Source of the DNA: Terebella lapidaria
Lineage: Eukaryota; Annelida; Polychaeta; Terebellida; Terebellidae
Assembly (NCBI GenBank): GCA_949152475.1
Contig: OX424562.1
Location: forward strand, 26,102,209-26,166,208
Direction: 5' to 3'
Length of the DNA: 64,000 nt
A program made the translations under genes and the position numbers. Positions 1 to 11,272 of the stretch are shown piece after piece. Positions within the stretch are counted from its first letter, which is position 1; each line of letters starts with the position of its first letter. Under the pieces are notes generated by a model, which saw nothing but the letters and a program-made list of their open reading frames with translations, searched no databases and had not been told where the DNA came from.

Positions 1-439
1 TACTATCGTTTGTAATATTCCTGAACATTTCATAACATGTACATTAACGAACGAAATGCTCCAATTTGAAAGTCTGTGCACAACTATTTAGCGGCGAATG
101 CTTTCCTGGGTTTCCCCTGTTGTGGGTTTTTCCACATTTTAACCTCGGACACCCATTCCGGGTTTATCGTAAAAGAACCTCTATACGGAAGCTGTGAATT
201 CTGAAACGAAATGAGTACAAAAATGATGCTACATCATTCACTTGCGCATTTGAAAAACGGATAGCTACCTTACTATAATTTGTAAATACTATGATAAACA
301 GAAGGTAATTGTTTTTCACTTTTGAAAGTTTATCGGGAAATGCAAATATATATATAAATCCTTAAACGAAATTATGATATTCCCCGAGATAATATGGCAA
401 TATCATCTTAAAGCCATTATTCACTACAAATCACTGATA

Positions 440-3400
440 TTAGCCGTCCCGTACCATGAAGCAGGCGGCCTGGTGGGTCTCCTGGGGCTGGTATTTGTTG
501 TAGCGTACTCGGGGGCTCTGCTGACGCGCGGGTCCGCGATAAAACGCATCGGGATCCGGCCTACAACGTGAAACCGAGGCCAGATTGTCAGGAAACAACA
601 TTTAGGATCAAGACGTGAATAATTAAACCCAGATAAGGAAATGAATTTGACAATTTTGAAATGTGAATGAGAAAGAAAGCAATTCGAAATCGTTTCATTT
701 TTTTGTTTTTTTTTCTTGTTAAGACTCCAAACTATACTTTTCAAACTATACTCGAATTACTTTTTGTTCCGTACTCGCTGGTGACTATACCACCCACTTA
801 CACTGAGCTTGTGACGTACTGGTCGGGAGCCTGTTCTGTGGCGTACAGCGGTTGCCAGGCAGGTCGTGACGTCACCACCCCCGCCGTTCGCGGGACATTA
901 CGGCGTGTACCTGCCGCCAGTCGGCCCAGGGGTGCAGGGCCGCCTGGGGGTACAGGGCCGCCTGGGGGTGCGGCATTGCGAGGATAGGGGCGGGGAGGGG
1001 CATATCCTGGCGCTCCGGTACTTGTGCTCAGGATCTGCATCAAGTTGAAAGCCACGTCCCTTTCTGGTTCGGGATAGAGTTAGCAGAGAGGTAGTGTGTT
1101 ATTCGATTTTACTATGAATCAATATACATGCACATATTTAAATTTCAGTGGAATTTATCGCGAGCTCTCACCATATTCGTCAGCGTCCGCCAGCCACGAT
1201 TTCAGAGCGGGAATATACGCCGGGTTTGTCTGCATGTGATGATAAAAATCAAGAAAATTAATACAGTGGTAATCGATAGATGTTTGTTATTTTTCTCGCG
1301 AATTTTGCAAGACACAAATATGTATGTCACAATTCCAAGGCCGTGTTTATCACACATTCATGACCACTAGTGTGAGAGATAGGCAGGCCTTCAGCAATAA
1401 TTCAACCTCGCCCCAGACTGACTGTCAAGTGTAAAGCATATATATTCAATGTTGCGGGTAGAGATATGACAGACACAGAAATCTTGTTGAAGTTGACTTC
1501 TCCGGTGACTGGACACGCTTATTGACGGAAGACATGACAGGGTCACCATCAGGACCCGAGTAGAGTTTTGGCAAATTGTTTGTTAATACGTGCAGATTTG
1601 CAGTCTGGTGGATTTTGAACGCGATGAAAATTTGAACATAGAGCCAGTGTAACCGGAGACTAGTCAAATACACTCTCTCAGGTTGACATACAAGGGTGTG
1701 TTTCCAGTGTTTTTGACTAGTACGTGAGTGGTTTGTTTGATTGGATGTCCATGTGGTTGCAATGTTACCCAATCGCTAAAACCAAAAAAAAAAGAACACC
1801 TGCAAACCTTGCGAGATTTTGGTACTTATTTGCAACAACAGATATGCTTGTCGGAAAGTGATCTTTGAAAACGTTTGCCTTATCTGAAATAACACCGGCA
1901 AAAATCATATTGGCAATGAGTGGAAGTTTAGCACTGCGTGACCAATAGCTCGATCACTGTATAAAAGTCACTGTATAAAAGACAAACCCGCGGCCTATTA
2001 CAGACAACACAACCATGGATCATAGAGCACTACCCAGTAGAAGACCGTATTCTGGATCCTCATCGTCGAGATCTACATCAAGTCTCGCACAGACGGGATC
2101 TCGCCCAAGTACCGCCAAGACGAGATCTTCACCGAATAAATTTCAAACGAGAGCTTTGGCGTGGTTGTACTGCCAAGGAAAGGGAATAAAACCCACGGCA
2201 GATAAACATGATGTCATGAAAAGGGCATGTACTTACGGTGAATGGAACGCTCTGAATAATGATAATAATGAAACCACGACGAACCAGATGCATTCTACAT
2301 ATGACGCTGATGAGTGCGCAGATTACAATCCTGAAAGAACGAACACCCCAGATTCCGCGTATGGAGGGGAACTCTTCATTCCTGGCGACGACAACTGGTG
2401 GAGTACTAAAGAATATTTGGACTATTGGTTAAAAAAGGTGAGCCTTTTTCAGACGGATTTTAGAAACTCCTTCCTAAATGGAGGTAACAAGCAGTGGGGT
2501 ATATATAATCACTTAACTGATTTTAAGTAAAATATGCATGCTTCAACGAGTTATGTACATCTACACAACAATGTATTTGTATTGCAAAGTGGCCATTGAC
2601 CTATGTTTAGTCAAATTATATCACTATATGCTCAACCATAAATTACTGAAATATGTGAAAATTTTACAATGCTCGCTTGACAAGACATGATGCTGAAACA
2701 TTTAATACTGCCAAATACAAAGTACATGAATGTAGTTAAATAGTGAAATATAGTTTTAAGATTGAGTATCGAGCACGATCCACGCAATTTCAATGGTTTC
2801 ATACTACGTGCAATGATGGTTCATATCTCAGCCGTTTCTTGACCAACTTACAGGAAATTTGGAATATATATTCTGTATATATCTATGAAGCTGACTTGAA
2901 TAAGAGATTGAAGATTTCATTGATAACTTAGTATATAAATGGAGTTGAATGTTGCTTGAACAAATGTAACTTACGTTGCGTACACGAAGCATTACATGGT
3001 GTAGTTTCTTAACTGCAGCGAGTGCACATATCCGTGATCAATAACCTACCCTTAAATTTTAAGTATCCCATCGATAATCATGTCGAATTGATGCGCAAAT
3101 GTGTATATCTATTGCAATCCCGCAAAAATGTCTTGTGCCGCTGATCAGTGAAGCGCTAAGTACAGATCAGCGGATTATTCGTATGGCAAATACCGTCAAT
3201 GCTCAGCTGTCGAGAACGTTGTACTCAGGAGTGAGATGTTGTTGTGATTTCGGTTCTATACTGCACTTAGAAAATATTAGAGTCGCTGAATTCTTGATTT
3301 TGTTTGCGGTTGAGTTCACAATGCCAACGGATATAGACATTATTAATACGATTGACAATCAATTTCTTTTGCCCAGTGTATTTTCAATGCGGATGGTACA

Positions 3401-4443
3401 TAACATGCTATTTTCACCATCAAACTCTCATCAAGTGTTTAGGTAAATCCCAAAACAGGCAGTAGGTTATTGTTCTATGATAGGTAATCTAACCATAGTC
3501 AAGGAACTGTACCCTAAAACGCTGTCAGTTTTCTATGTAAGTTACATTTGATTGGCGGTGTATAACGTTCAGGATCAGTATTGATATCGACTGGGTCTTC
3601 AATATGGCCATTGGACAAGCATTGTAGTCGTGGATAGAACCTACACAACAATTTTCAGCGCAATCCATTACCAAACTGCAGAGTTATAGGCCAAACAAAA
3701 CATACCAGAATTCTGCTGATAAGGCATGGATCCTGACTGATAAGCATCCTTAAAGCAATGAACCCCGAGAACGTTATGATATTGATGCCACTGATTGCAC
3801 GTACCGGTTTGGGTGGATGTGGGTTGTATGTATCACGGATCCCCTCCACCTGTCTGATGTCACCTGTCCCTGGCGTCTGGATCCGGTTGACTCCCGGTGT
3901 CTGGATCCGAGTGACTCCAGGCGTCTGGATCCGCGCGGGGCCGGGTGTGATATTCCGGGCCGCGGCACTGGGCGGTCTCCCCGCAAGGGACGGGGTCTTA
4001 GCCGTGGGGAGCTGGACGCTGCTGACGGCGCTTGGAGGTCGGGAGATGACGCTTGGGGCCCTGGGCGCGGCGGCGGCGACGCTGGGGGCACGTGCTCCCA
4101 AGTCGATGATCTCGACGTCTGGGGTCTGCGGGAGTCGGGCGGCTGGCGTTGCGGTCCTAGCGGCGATGGAAGCTGCCGTGGCTGGTCTGGAGACGGCTGA
4201 GGACGGGGGCCGTGGTACGTACTCCTCAGGGGCCGGAGTGTTGCCCGTCTTCCACGTCAGCCAGTGGGGCTCTCGCTTGGGTCCGGACGGAGCCTTCTGC
4301 CCCCGACTGTTCGTTGGCTTTCGGCTGTTGCTCTTGGTCCCATCCCGTTTCGTGGTGACATGATCTGTAAGGGATGTGTTGTTTCTCAGAATTTCATTCA
4401 GCCATTGCAGCCCTGAAGACTTTCTCTCAATTGTTTTCGTCAT
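440..4443 (-). CDS. Disordered Pro/Ala/Arg-rich protein of unknown function (4-exon model)
   Basis: My model is complement(join(440..560, 802..1063, 1172..1229, 3805..4443)), 359 aa, phases 0, 1 and 2 at the three introns, all GT-AG, ending in TAA at 440. Exon 1 holds a basic start, runs of RPPSAVSS-like and RAPSV-like text and three tandem copies of RIQTPGV/T near residues 170-190. The middle exons read TNPAYIPALKSWLADADEY then ERDVAFNLMQIL, an acidic/helical stretch, followed by Pro/Gly-rich text (PPGGP repeated) and a Tyr- and Gln-rich C-terminus ending CFMVRDG. No signal peptide or membrane segment. I do not recognise the family. The phase match across three introns and the loss of stops only in this reading are the main support. 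The frame stays open upstream of the ATG to about 4569, so an upstream exon or start is possible. Extra exons inside the 2.6-kb intron cannot be excluded. Confidence 0.6.
1942..1981 (+). promoter_or_regulatory. CCAAT box and tandemly duplicated TATA box
   Basis: CCAAT at 1942-1946 is followed by two exact tandem copies of the 14-mer TCACTGTATAAAAG (1954-1967 and 1968-1981). Each copy carries a consensus TATAAAAG. The ATG at 2015 lies 55 and 41 bases from the two TATA starts, so transcription would begin near 1990-2005 with a very short leader. Seen directly; promoter activity is inferred. Confidence 0.65.
2015..2437 (+). CDS. First coding exon of an unrecognised small protein gene
   Basis: ATG at 2015 sits in a good Kozak context (ACCATGG) just below a TATA box. 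The exon encodes 141 residues: a Ser/Arg-rich basic N-terminus (about residues 1-45, with SRPSTAK), then a more ordered part reading ALAWLYCQGKGIKP and TYGEWNALN, then an acidic Asn/Thr-rich stretch and a Trp/Tyr-rich end (NWWSTKEYLDYWLKK). A strong donor (AAAAAG/GTGAGC) at 2437/2438 is in phase 0. Without splicing the frame would run to a stop at 2528-2530. I could not place the following exon with confidence. The gene lies wholly inside the large intron of the minus-strand gene around it, so the two are nested in opposite directions. Family not recognised. Confidence 0.55.
2438..3804. other. Intronic/intergenic AT-rich stretch without clear exons
   Basis: This lies inside the large intron of the minus-strand gene. 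I see AT-rich unique-looking sequence and no exon on either strand that I can support by both frame and splice signals. Confidence 0.4.
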
Positions 4444-6872
4444 TTTCTCTATGGTCTTTTCACCAACGTTATATTTGTCCTTTCTGAGAAACCGGGTAGG
4501 CTTACAGTCTCTCTTCGAAACAAGAGCCTCTTTTTGAACAATCCAATAAATATCTTTACGTATTGCGTATTACAGCATGGGACATCCAAAGAACCAAATG
4601 ACTTCGTGTGGTTGGCTGCTCTGTAAATAACGCGAGTGTCTGCCAGGTACGCCAGACACAAATCATTGTGCGAAAAAAATGGATCATCCATGCATATAAT
4701 AGGCTACAAGTATTAAGAGTATTAAGCTTATGGAGAACGCGATCCTGTCTCGTTTATTGACTGTTACAAGCGGCACAGGGGGCGTTCAATTCCGTTGTTA
4801 AGAACATGTCAAGCTTAGCAACAGGGCCTTGTCTTGAACGAATCACACCATACATACAATCTTGTTATGTAGTCTTAAAGTGTGTAAAAATGGGGATCCC
4901 AATCTATCTGCACCCTGAGTTATGTGTGCATTGAACGACATTTGACATGCGTTCAGCCGGATATTAAATAACCCTGGTTAAGGAGTTTATTGACAAAGAC
5001 ACACAACTTAGACGGCTATTGGTGACATATACACTGCGCCTGTATAACAGAACATATACCCACTTCAAAGGCCCTAAACGCCTCCAGTATACAATACCAC
5101 ATAGGGTTCCATCTTTTTTTTGTAGTTGCCGACAAAAATCAGCGACCCAGTTCATGCTGAGAGTCAGAATATTTATGACGTTAATGAAATCGATATTTTT
5201 GAAAATAAAACTTACCAAGTTCAAATCTGCAAAAATAATATGGTTATCGACAACAATCCAATTTCACTTTTAACAACGATAACAGTGAGTTATTATTTAG
5301 TTAACATGGAACCGTTATATTTAATATTCGGAGTTCCTTCCTAATACACCGACACACATTAAGGTCTTTTATGTGTGTGTATATCGCATACAGTGTAACA
5401 TTTTCTCACCTGCTGGTGCCTCGTTGTATGTTTGTATCAACTGCACGCCTGGTCTCAAATAGCTTGAACTCAACTCCGCCAAGTAAGCTGTATGGGACAC
5501 AAAACCCAATAGCGATTACACGATAGAATATTTCAATGTGTCAATATAATTTCTTTTATTTGTATATGTACAAATATAATATATTGATATCACTTGAAAT
5601 TTGAATGATAAAGGGACAAAAGCGATGTGCCTGCTTTTGATTATTACGGATATATACAATATGCATATATCAATAATAATCAAATTACATTTAGTAGCAT
5701 ATTCGATGAAGTAGATTAAAAAAAACTAATAATTTCAACATTTGAACAATTGAATTTGCGAGTTGTCCAAAAAAATATAAAATATCTGGTTTTGAAATAT
5801 ACTTTTTCAACATTTTAATCAACTTCCATGCAGTTTCATTCCAACATTTCCTCTATTCCAGCACAAACGTATCAACGTCACTTATAAAGTGTATCACTTA
5901 GGATAGACTCGTATCGATCGAAAGGCCCAAAATGTGACCCAAAATGCTACTTTTCAGTAACAAAACGATTTAAGAAGAGCTATTAGAATGTTTTATATGC
6001 ATGCATGAAATTGTATGTGGTGGATTTTTGGCGACCAAGGACTTGCCCCAGACGACACTGAGTGGTTAAGTTCAATTGAATTCAGTTTAATTTTATTTCA
6101 TTTTGGGCCAAATGGAAGACAGCTAACTAAAGCTAATTTGGCCCCTCAATTTTCAACACAATTTATAGTTTTCCCATTCCATCATGTCATCATTGTGTAT
6201 AACCTTATTGATACTGTGTGAATAAATTGCTACTAGTATTCTATCCTATCCAGACCTGGAATGTGTCAATAATCTTCTTACACATGGTTGTAGGAATGCT
6301 TGTAGGAACAACTTAAGAATGTACTATGAGCATATAAGACATCAAGCATTATAAGGTTGAGCTTTTAGTGAAATGGATTCGTTCTCGAGCTTGACCTCAG
6401 ACGACCTTGACTGCTGATTTCTAAGTCACATTTGAAAAAAATACGTAAATTCGCCTCTGCAGACGATAGACTTGAATTTTAATGTATTTTGAATATGCAC
6501 TGTATATGAAGTCATATATGGATATGGTGGATTTTCTGGTGATCTTGAGCTTGAGCTCGGATAAACTTGAGTGATAGATTCAATATCATAATCAACATGA
6601 CTTTCACAACAGTTTGAGACACAAAATCTCCAACACGATCGACCTTTAATCTTTTCGATTTCTATGAGCTAATAGTTCTATCGGAAATTGGGTTTAAGCC
6701 ATTGGGCTATTTTTAAGGATAAACTGATTCAATCATGCGGATCAAACTGAACCTGGTCCACGACGTAAATCATGAACGTTAGTATGTCGTCGGCTTATCA
6801 GACGTGACACGAGCCCTAATCATTGGGTCGCTACGACCGTGTGACTCCCTGCCTCACTTGCTTGAACCCTCA
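4444..6872. other. Gene-poor AT-rich spacer
   Basis: Only short spurious open frames are present. Between about 6015 and 6600 three degenerate copies of a motif resembling GTGGATTTT-n-GATCTTGAGCTTGA recur, probably the remains of an old repeat. The part just right of 4443 may hold the 5' leader of the minus-strand gene. Nothing else is recognisable. Confidence 0.4.
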
Positions 6873-6986
6873 CCTGCGCCTAGCCCCAAAAGTGGCTCTT
6901 TCAACCTGGTGATCTACATGGGTGGTTGATCAACCGCCCATATCGATCACCAGGTTGAAGAACCACTTTTGGGGCTAACCTGCGTC
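6873..6986. repeat. Near-perfect 114-bp palindrome
   Basis: Two arms of about 57 bases meet at TTGATCAA (6926-6933). TTCAACCTGGTGATC on the left is answered exactly by GATCACCAGGTTGAA on the right, the inner ATGGGTGGTTGATCAACCGCCCAT differs from its complement at one base pair, and the outer GCCCCAAAAGTGG pairs with CCACTTTTGGGGC. The right arm continues into the 216-bp tandem duplication, so the palindrome looks like an inverted copy of the edge of that repeat. Confidence 0.85.
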
Positions 6987-7394
6987 CGCCCAACCCACTC
7001 ATCCCCCCCCCCCCCCTTTCCACCCCCCTCCTACTTTTCCACGCTCTCCATCCCTGACACCCACCGTTCTGTCCCGCCATCCGGGCCGCCGTCATCAGGT
7101 CACCCGCGCTGACGGCCATGCCTCTCCCGGGCCCCGTCCGCTCCTGGATCAGCTGGTCAACGTAGTCCTTGACCGCCGCCACTTTTGGGGCTAACCTGCG
7201 TCCGCCCAACCCACTCATCCCCCCCCCCCCCCTTTCCACCCCCCTCCTACTTTTCCACGCTCTCCATCCCTGACACCCACCGTTCTGTCCCGCCATCCGG
7301 GCCGCCGTCATCAGGTCACCCGCGCTGACGGCCATGCCTCTCCCGGGCCCCGTCCGCTCCTGGATCAGCTGGTCAACGTAGTCCTTGACAGCCG
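6963..7394 (-). repeat. 216-bp tandem duplication, two copies
   Basis: Units start at 6963 and 7179. The two appear identical by eye, including a run of 14 C residues in each (7003-7016, 7219-7232). The unit is a multiple of three, so a minus-strand reading frame passes through both. It contains the end of a possible exon with its splice donor. The GC-rich composition contrasts with the AT-rich surroundings. The near-identity points to a recent duplication. Confidence 0.9.
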
Positions 7395-7443
7395 TCCGGA
7401 TCTCCTTCTCGACTCCGGGCTTCATCCCCCTCGGTGTCAATTG
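7281..7443 (-). CDS. Possible internal exon, weakly ENY2-like
   Basis: Minus strand. After a possible acceptor (CTAGCGTAG/CAATTG) at 7444 the frame reads QLTPRGMKPGVEKEIRTAVK and continues DYVDQLIQERTGPGRG to a donor (AACG/GTGGGT) at 7281. The spacing of TPRG, a Pro-Val-Lys-Lys-Glu-like stretch and a hydrophobic helix resembles the C-terminal part of ENY2 (a SAGA/TREX-2 subunit), from memory only. The exon's second half, donor included, is repeated at 7065-7178. I found no matching upstream or downstream exon, so this could be a pseudogene piece or a chance open frame in GC-rich DNA. Confidence 0.25.
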
Positions 7444-8398
7444 CTACGCTAGAAGGGAAATATCGTCAATATGTATACTGTGCCATGTATAACATGAGAA
7501 GAGTCAGCATTTTGTGACAAGTTGTGTTTGTTCATTTTTCCCACTCTTAAATTTTATGGTTCATTAAAATATATTGATTGTATTAAAACTAGAAAAGGTG
7601 TCACATGACGGAACACAGGGTACCTACTGGTGTAGTACGATTTAGTTATCCACCAACAGGGAGCAAATCATCTAAACAATTACTACGTCTTGAAAATGTA
7701 TCAATTTTACGCCGTCATTCACTGTCATGGTGAAAGCCATTGTTCCGTATAGTATTATATTAGTATTATCCTTTATATGACATAGAACATAACCGGATTA
7801 GCCTGTGTATGTTCTCTGTACGTGTAAATACCTGACTGATGGAATCGTGTCACAGACACGCCCACGCGTAATAATCAGTTTGGTTATTAGGTGCAGGGTA
7901 GGAATATATAAGTCGGTTACTTTGAGTTCACATAGTGGGTAGATTATCTTCAACTCTAACGGCACTTTCAACACTTCAGAGGGCATTATTGTGAAGTGTT
8001 TGCTACCGGTGAAAGGCGTTTCAGCACGGTAAATTGCCAATAACAGTATCCCCTGCCTGGCGACAATTTAGCAATCCCGTTGCTTGGAAATATGTGTTTC
8101 AAATTTCGATGTGATATATTCCACAACCAGGTCGAGGTCCTGGTAAATTATATATTATAGTGATATTGCTTTGTGAAATAAGTTACACATTATTTGACAA
8201 GCTCATAAAACGCATCCCTATCTATTGAATCAACATATGCTGATGTTTTTTTTCGTAAGATATAGAAACAGTGAATATGCAGAAAAAAAAGTTGTTATAT
8301 ACTGCTTAGACATTCATTTTGGACGATTTGTTTCCATTTGTTTGCTATGACCACTACATGCCTAAGTCTATGAGAAGTTTAAATATCGTATATGTAAT
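7444..8398. other. AT-rich spacer
   Basis: No exon, RNA gene or repeat that I can support on either strand. Confidence 0.4.
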
Positions 8399-8634
8399 AG
8401 AGAAAGTACGAGTAACTGTCCATTCGTAGATCTGAAAGGCCGAGGCCCGAAGGGCCGAGGCTTTTCAGATCTACGAATGGACAGTTTACGAGTGCTTTCT
8501 CTGACTTAAAATACACCCCCAGACTGTCCATTCTTAGACTCAATAAGAATGGACTACATTCTTTTATTTCTGTCCATTCCTGAAAAAGAATGGAGGGAAC
8601 AAACAATAGTGTGACGTCACAGGTGTATTTTAAA
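8399..8634. repeat. Cluster of nested hairpins built on GTCCATTC
   Basis: 8399-8502 is a near-perfect palindrome of 104 bp: AGAGAAAG...TGTCCATTCGTAGATCT on the left, AGATCTACGAATGGACA...CTTTCTCT on the right, with a GC-rich GGCCGAGGCCCGAAGGGCC centre. Next to it, GTCCATTCTTA at 8525 pairs with TAAGAATGGAC near 8553, and a third TGTCCATTC near 8571 faces GAATGGA near 8588. All of these lie between inverted TTAAAATACACC (about 8506) and GGTGTATTTTAA (about 8622). Probably a fold-back or MITE-like mobile sequence; I could not define target duplications. Confidence 0.75.
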
Positions 8635-10002
8635 AGTTCATTTTGGTTTTTGGCACGTCATGATGGTACCATGCATGTGAGACCATATGTGAATGTTGGA
8701 CAACTAAGTATGTGATAATAGTTCCATTATTGTATGTCGTCAAGAACGAAACAATCCATAGCTAGCAAAGTTCTAAACTCAAATAGTGTTTTATATACTG
8801 TAAAGCTCTAGAACATGAGAACTTCCAAACAGAAAACAAACTTATAGGAAACTAAGATGAGGTCTTGGTTTACAAGGTATAGGCCTATAATACAGAATAG
8901 AAACACTCGCGTAGGTTATCTCATATATACCACCTATATATTAACAAATCAATAAAATAGCATGACATAACAGTATTACAAGAATGTACTCACCTAGGCA
9001 CTGTGATGTCGGCTTATGACCTTGGAGGTCTTTCTTTTGTTGTCAAACTTGTCAAATTCTTATCACAAATTCGTCTCACTGTATCCATTGGTAGACGTAG
9101 GATCCATCATAATTTCCGAAATGAATGAAAAAATACTTCAATATATATCGGTATCCATACGCGCGCCTACCAGGCTGCCCCCTAGGGTCGGTTCCCAACT
9201 CACATAGACAAGTGTCAGGCGAACGACTGTCTCATGGCCTGATCGATATTTCGAGTTGGGTTGTAGGTGATCGGAAACCAAACAGCGAACGGAAGGCTTT
9301 TGTCGCGTCCGCTCTGTCGTGCTTTTTTTTCTTTTGCGTGTGTAGACCCCCGCGCGTCCACACACTGCAAATGAGGGGCGGATTTCGTCAGTAGATGACG
9401 GCTGGCGGTGAAAATTTCTTTGACGGTCTACTTGCATTGATATTTGTCAATTACAAGACTTGTTGACAATATTGCCAGCGAGGTGACCAAGCAGTCGTCG
9501 CGGCCAGGGCGGTAATGGGTCAGAAGTGGCTGGGGTATAGACAGAACTCTTGACCTCATGACACTTTATATATAAAGTTTTTAAAAAAGTGTATAAAAAA
9601 AAATAGCCAGTCCACTGGAATCAATCAATGTCCGTATTTGTTGTGACAGAAAACATCATCCGTTTTATAAATGTGGTAAAATAAATTAAAATGAATAAAT
9701 AAACCATTGATTGGGTTTCAGAGAAAATTTCTCAAACGATTTCTCTCTTTTATTTTATAGACTATGCATGATACATGTTCATAATACGTTTCACCGATTT
9801 CGTTAACGAAAGTGTAACGTTATTATACCTACATTTTATTATGCCACAGATGCATAATTGATTTCGTTCTCAACTCTCACTCTGTGCATGATATTTCGAT
9901 GTTCATCTATTTTCTTTGCCAAGCTAAGTACACCGAACGTGCCTTCGTCATAGGAACCCTCCGTTATGTAATTCTAGACAACGGGATATAACTGCAACCA
10001 TA
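8635..10002. other. Spacer left of the LTR retrotransposon
   Basis: AT-rich with a GC-richer island near 9160-9400. A 99-codon open frame on the minus strand (9138-9437) has no recognisable features and is not annotated. Confidence 0.4.
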
Positions 10003-10755
10003 TGTGAAGAATATCGTTCACGGCCGATATTAAGCCGGTTTAACTGGGTCGTCGTGTGATACAATGAGCCGGCAGTTTCAATTTAACTGTTTATTGTGGT
10101 GATAAAGACTGATGATCAATCACTCACAATCAGGGTCGCACTCTCACCTACGTCGGGTGATATCCCAGTCTATATTTCTATATCCCTAGTATAGTCCTTT
10201 ATACAACTTGCACATATATCCGATAGATTATATATCACTTGAATTCAGTTCGTATATTAATATCGACAGTCTCACAGGAACTTTTGTATATACGTCCTGT
10301 CACTGGGATTTACACTACACTTCTGCGCAGAAGACCGGGGCCGAGGGACCATGTGGCTGTGTAATTTCCCGCCAAGTGTAAGCGGTGTTGTGATAGGTTG
10401 AATGTGTGGTGCAATGCGCTGATGTCACCGGGAAAGTGGGTTTCCCCGGCTCGTGTCAATACTTGGAATGTCTGTATGTGTGCACGTGATGTATGGAGTA
10501 TGTGTGTCAAGTTCTATGTTTAGAAGTCAGTGCATGTGAAGGTCAAGGTCGAGTAAACGGGGCCGAGTGTACTGAGCTAGCGGGGCCGCAGGTGCGTGGT
10601 TTGACCTGTGTATGTAACCATGACTACATGGAGTTTATGCTTGTGATCGTATAGTGTGTACTTGTCCTGTATGTAAGTCATGTAGAATGAATGTTTGTTG
10701 TGGAAATGTGTAGTGCGCGGGAGGGACGGGAGTAACAGTCGCTAAAATTACTACA
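10003..10755 (-). repeat. 3' LTR of the Gypsy element
   Basis: 753 bp, identical by eye to 22694-23446. In the sense direction a TATAAAGG near 10201 precedes an AATAAA at 10090-10095, which fits a U3-R-U5 layout. The polypurine tract (GAAGGGG in sense) lies at 10761-10767, just before the LTR. Confidence 0.95.
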
Positions 10756-11272
10756 TAACACCCCTTCATTAATCCTACGCCCTCGGGATTACCCTCCCCG
10801 GACCCTACCGTCGCCAAAAACTAAACAATAAAAAGCTAAAAAGTCCTAAAGGTCAAACCCAAAAACACTCACACACACACGCCGCGCGAAATGCGAAAAC
10901 ACTTCATACAATAAAAATTCCTAACTGTCAAAATAAACGTCAGCAGTCAGTCCGTCAGCAGTCTCTACGATGATACATATACAAATACATTCATAACAAT
11001 GACTGATGAGGAATGGAATGTTAAAGATGGAATGATAAACAAAACTCCTCGACGTTTCAAAGCGAAACGGAACTATAACTTTAAGAGTCTATTGAACTGA
11101 AATAAAATGTAGATTAAATTTAACTAAATTACATGTATAAAAACAAAAAGCCATGACTAGGATATTAAATGTATATGTACAACTATTTACAATATATATG
11201 TGCCGTGACCAGAATTGTTTGGTCACTCGGTGGGGGCCGCGTTCAAGGGGCCGAACAGTTCAGGGACGAATT

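Noticed and set aside
424-744. 106-codon minus-strand frame at the left edge taken as a gene of its own
   Set aside because: It is a different frame from the spliced exon at 440-560, which continues the upstream exon in phase.
3758-4363. 201-codon plus-strand frame opposite the disordered-protein gene
   Set aside because: GC-rich shadow; the minus frame has better composition, in-phase splice sites and continuing exons.
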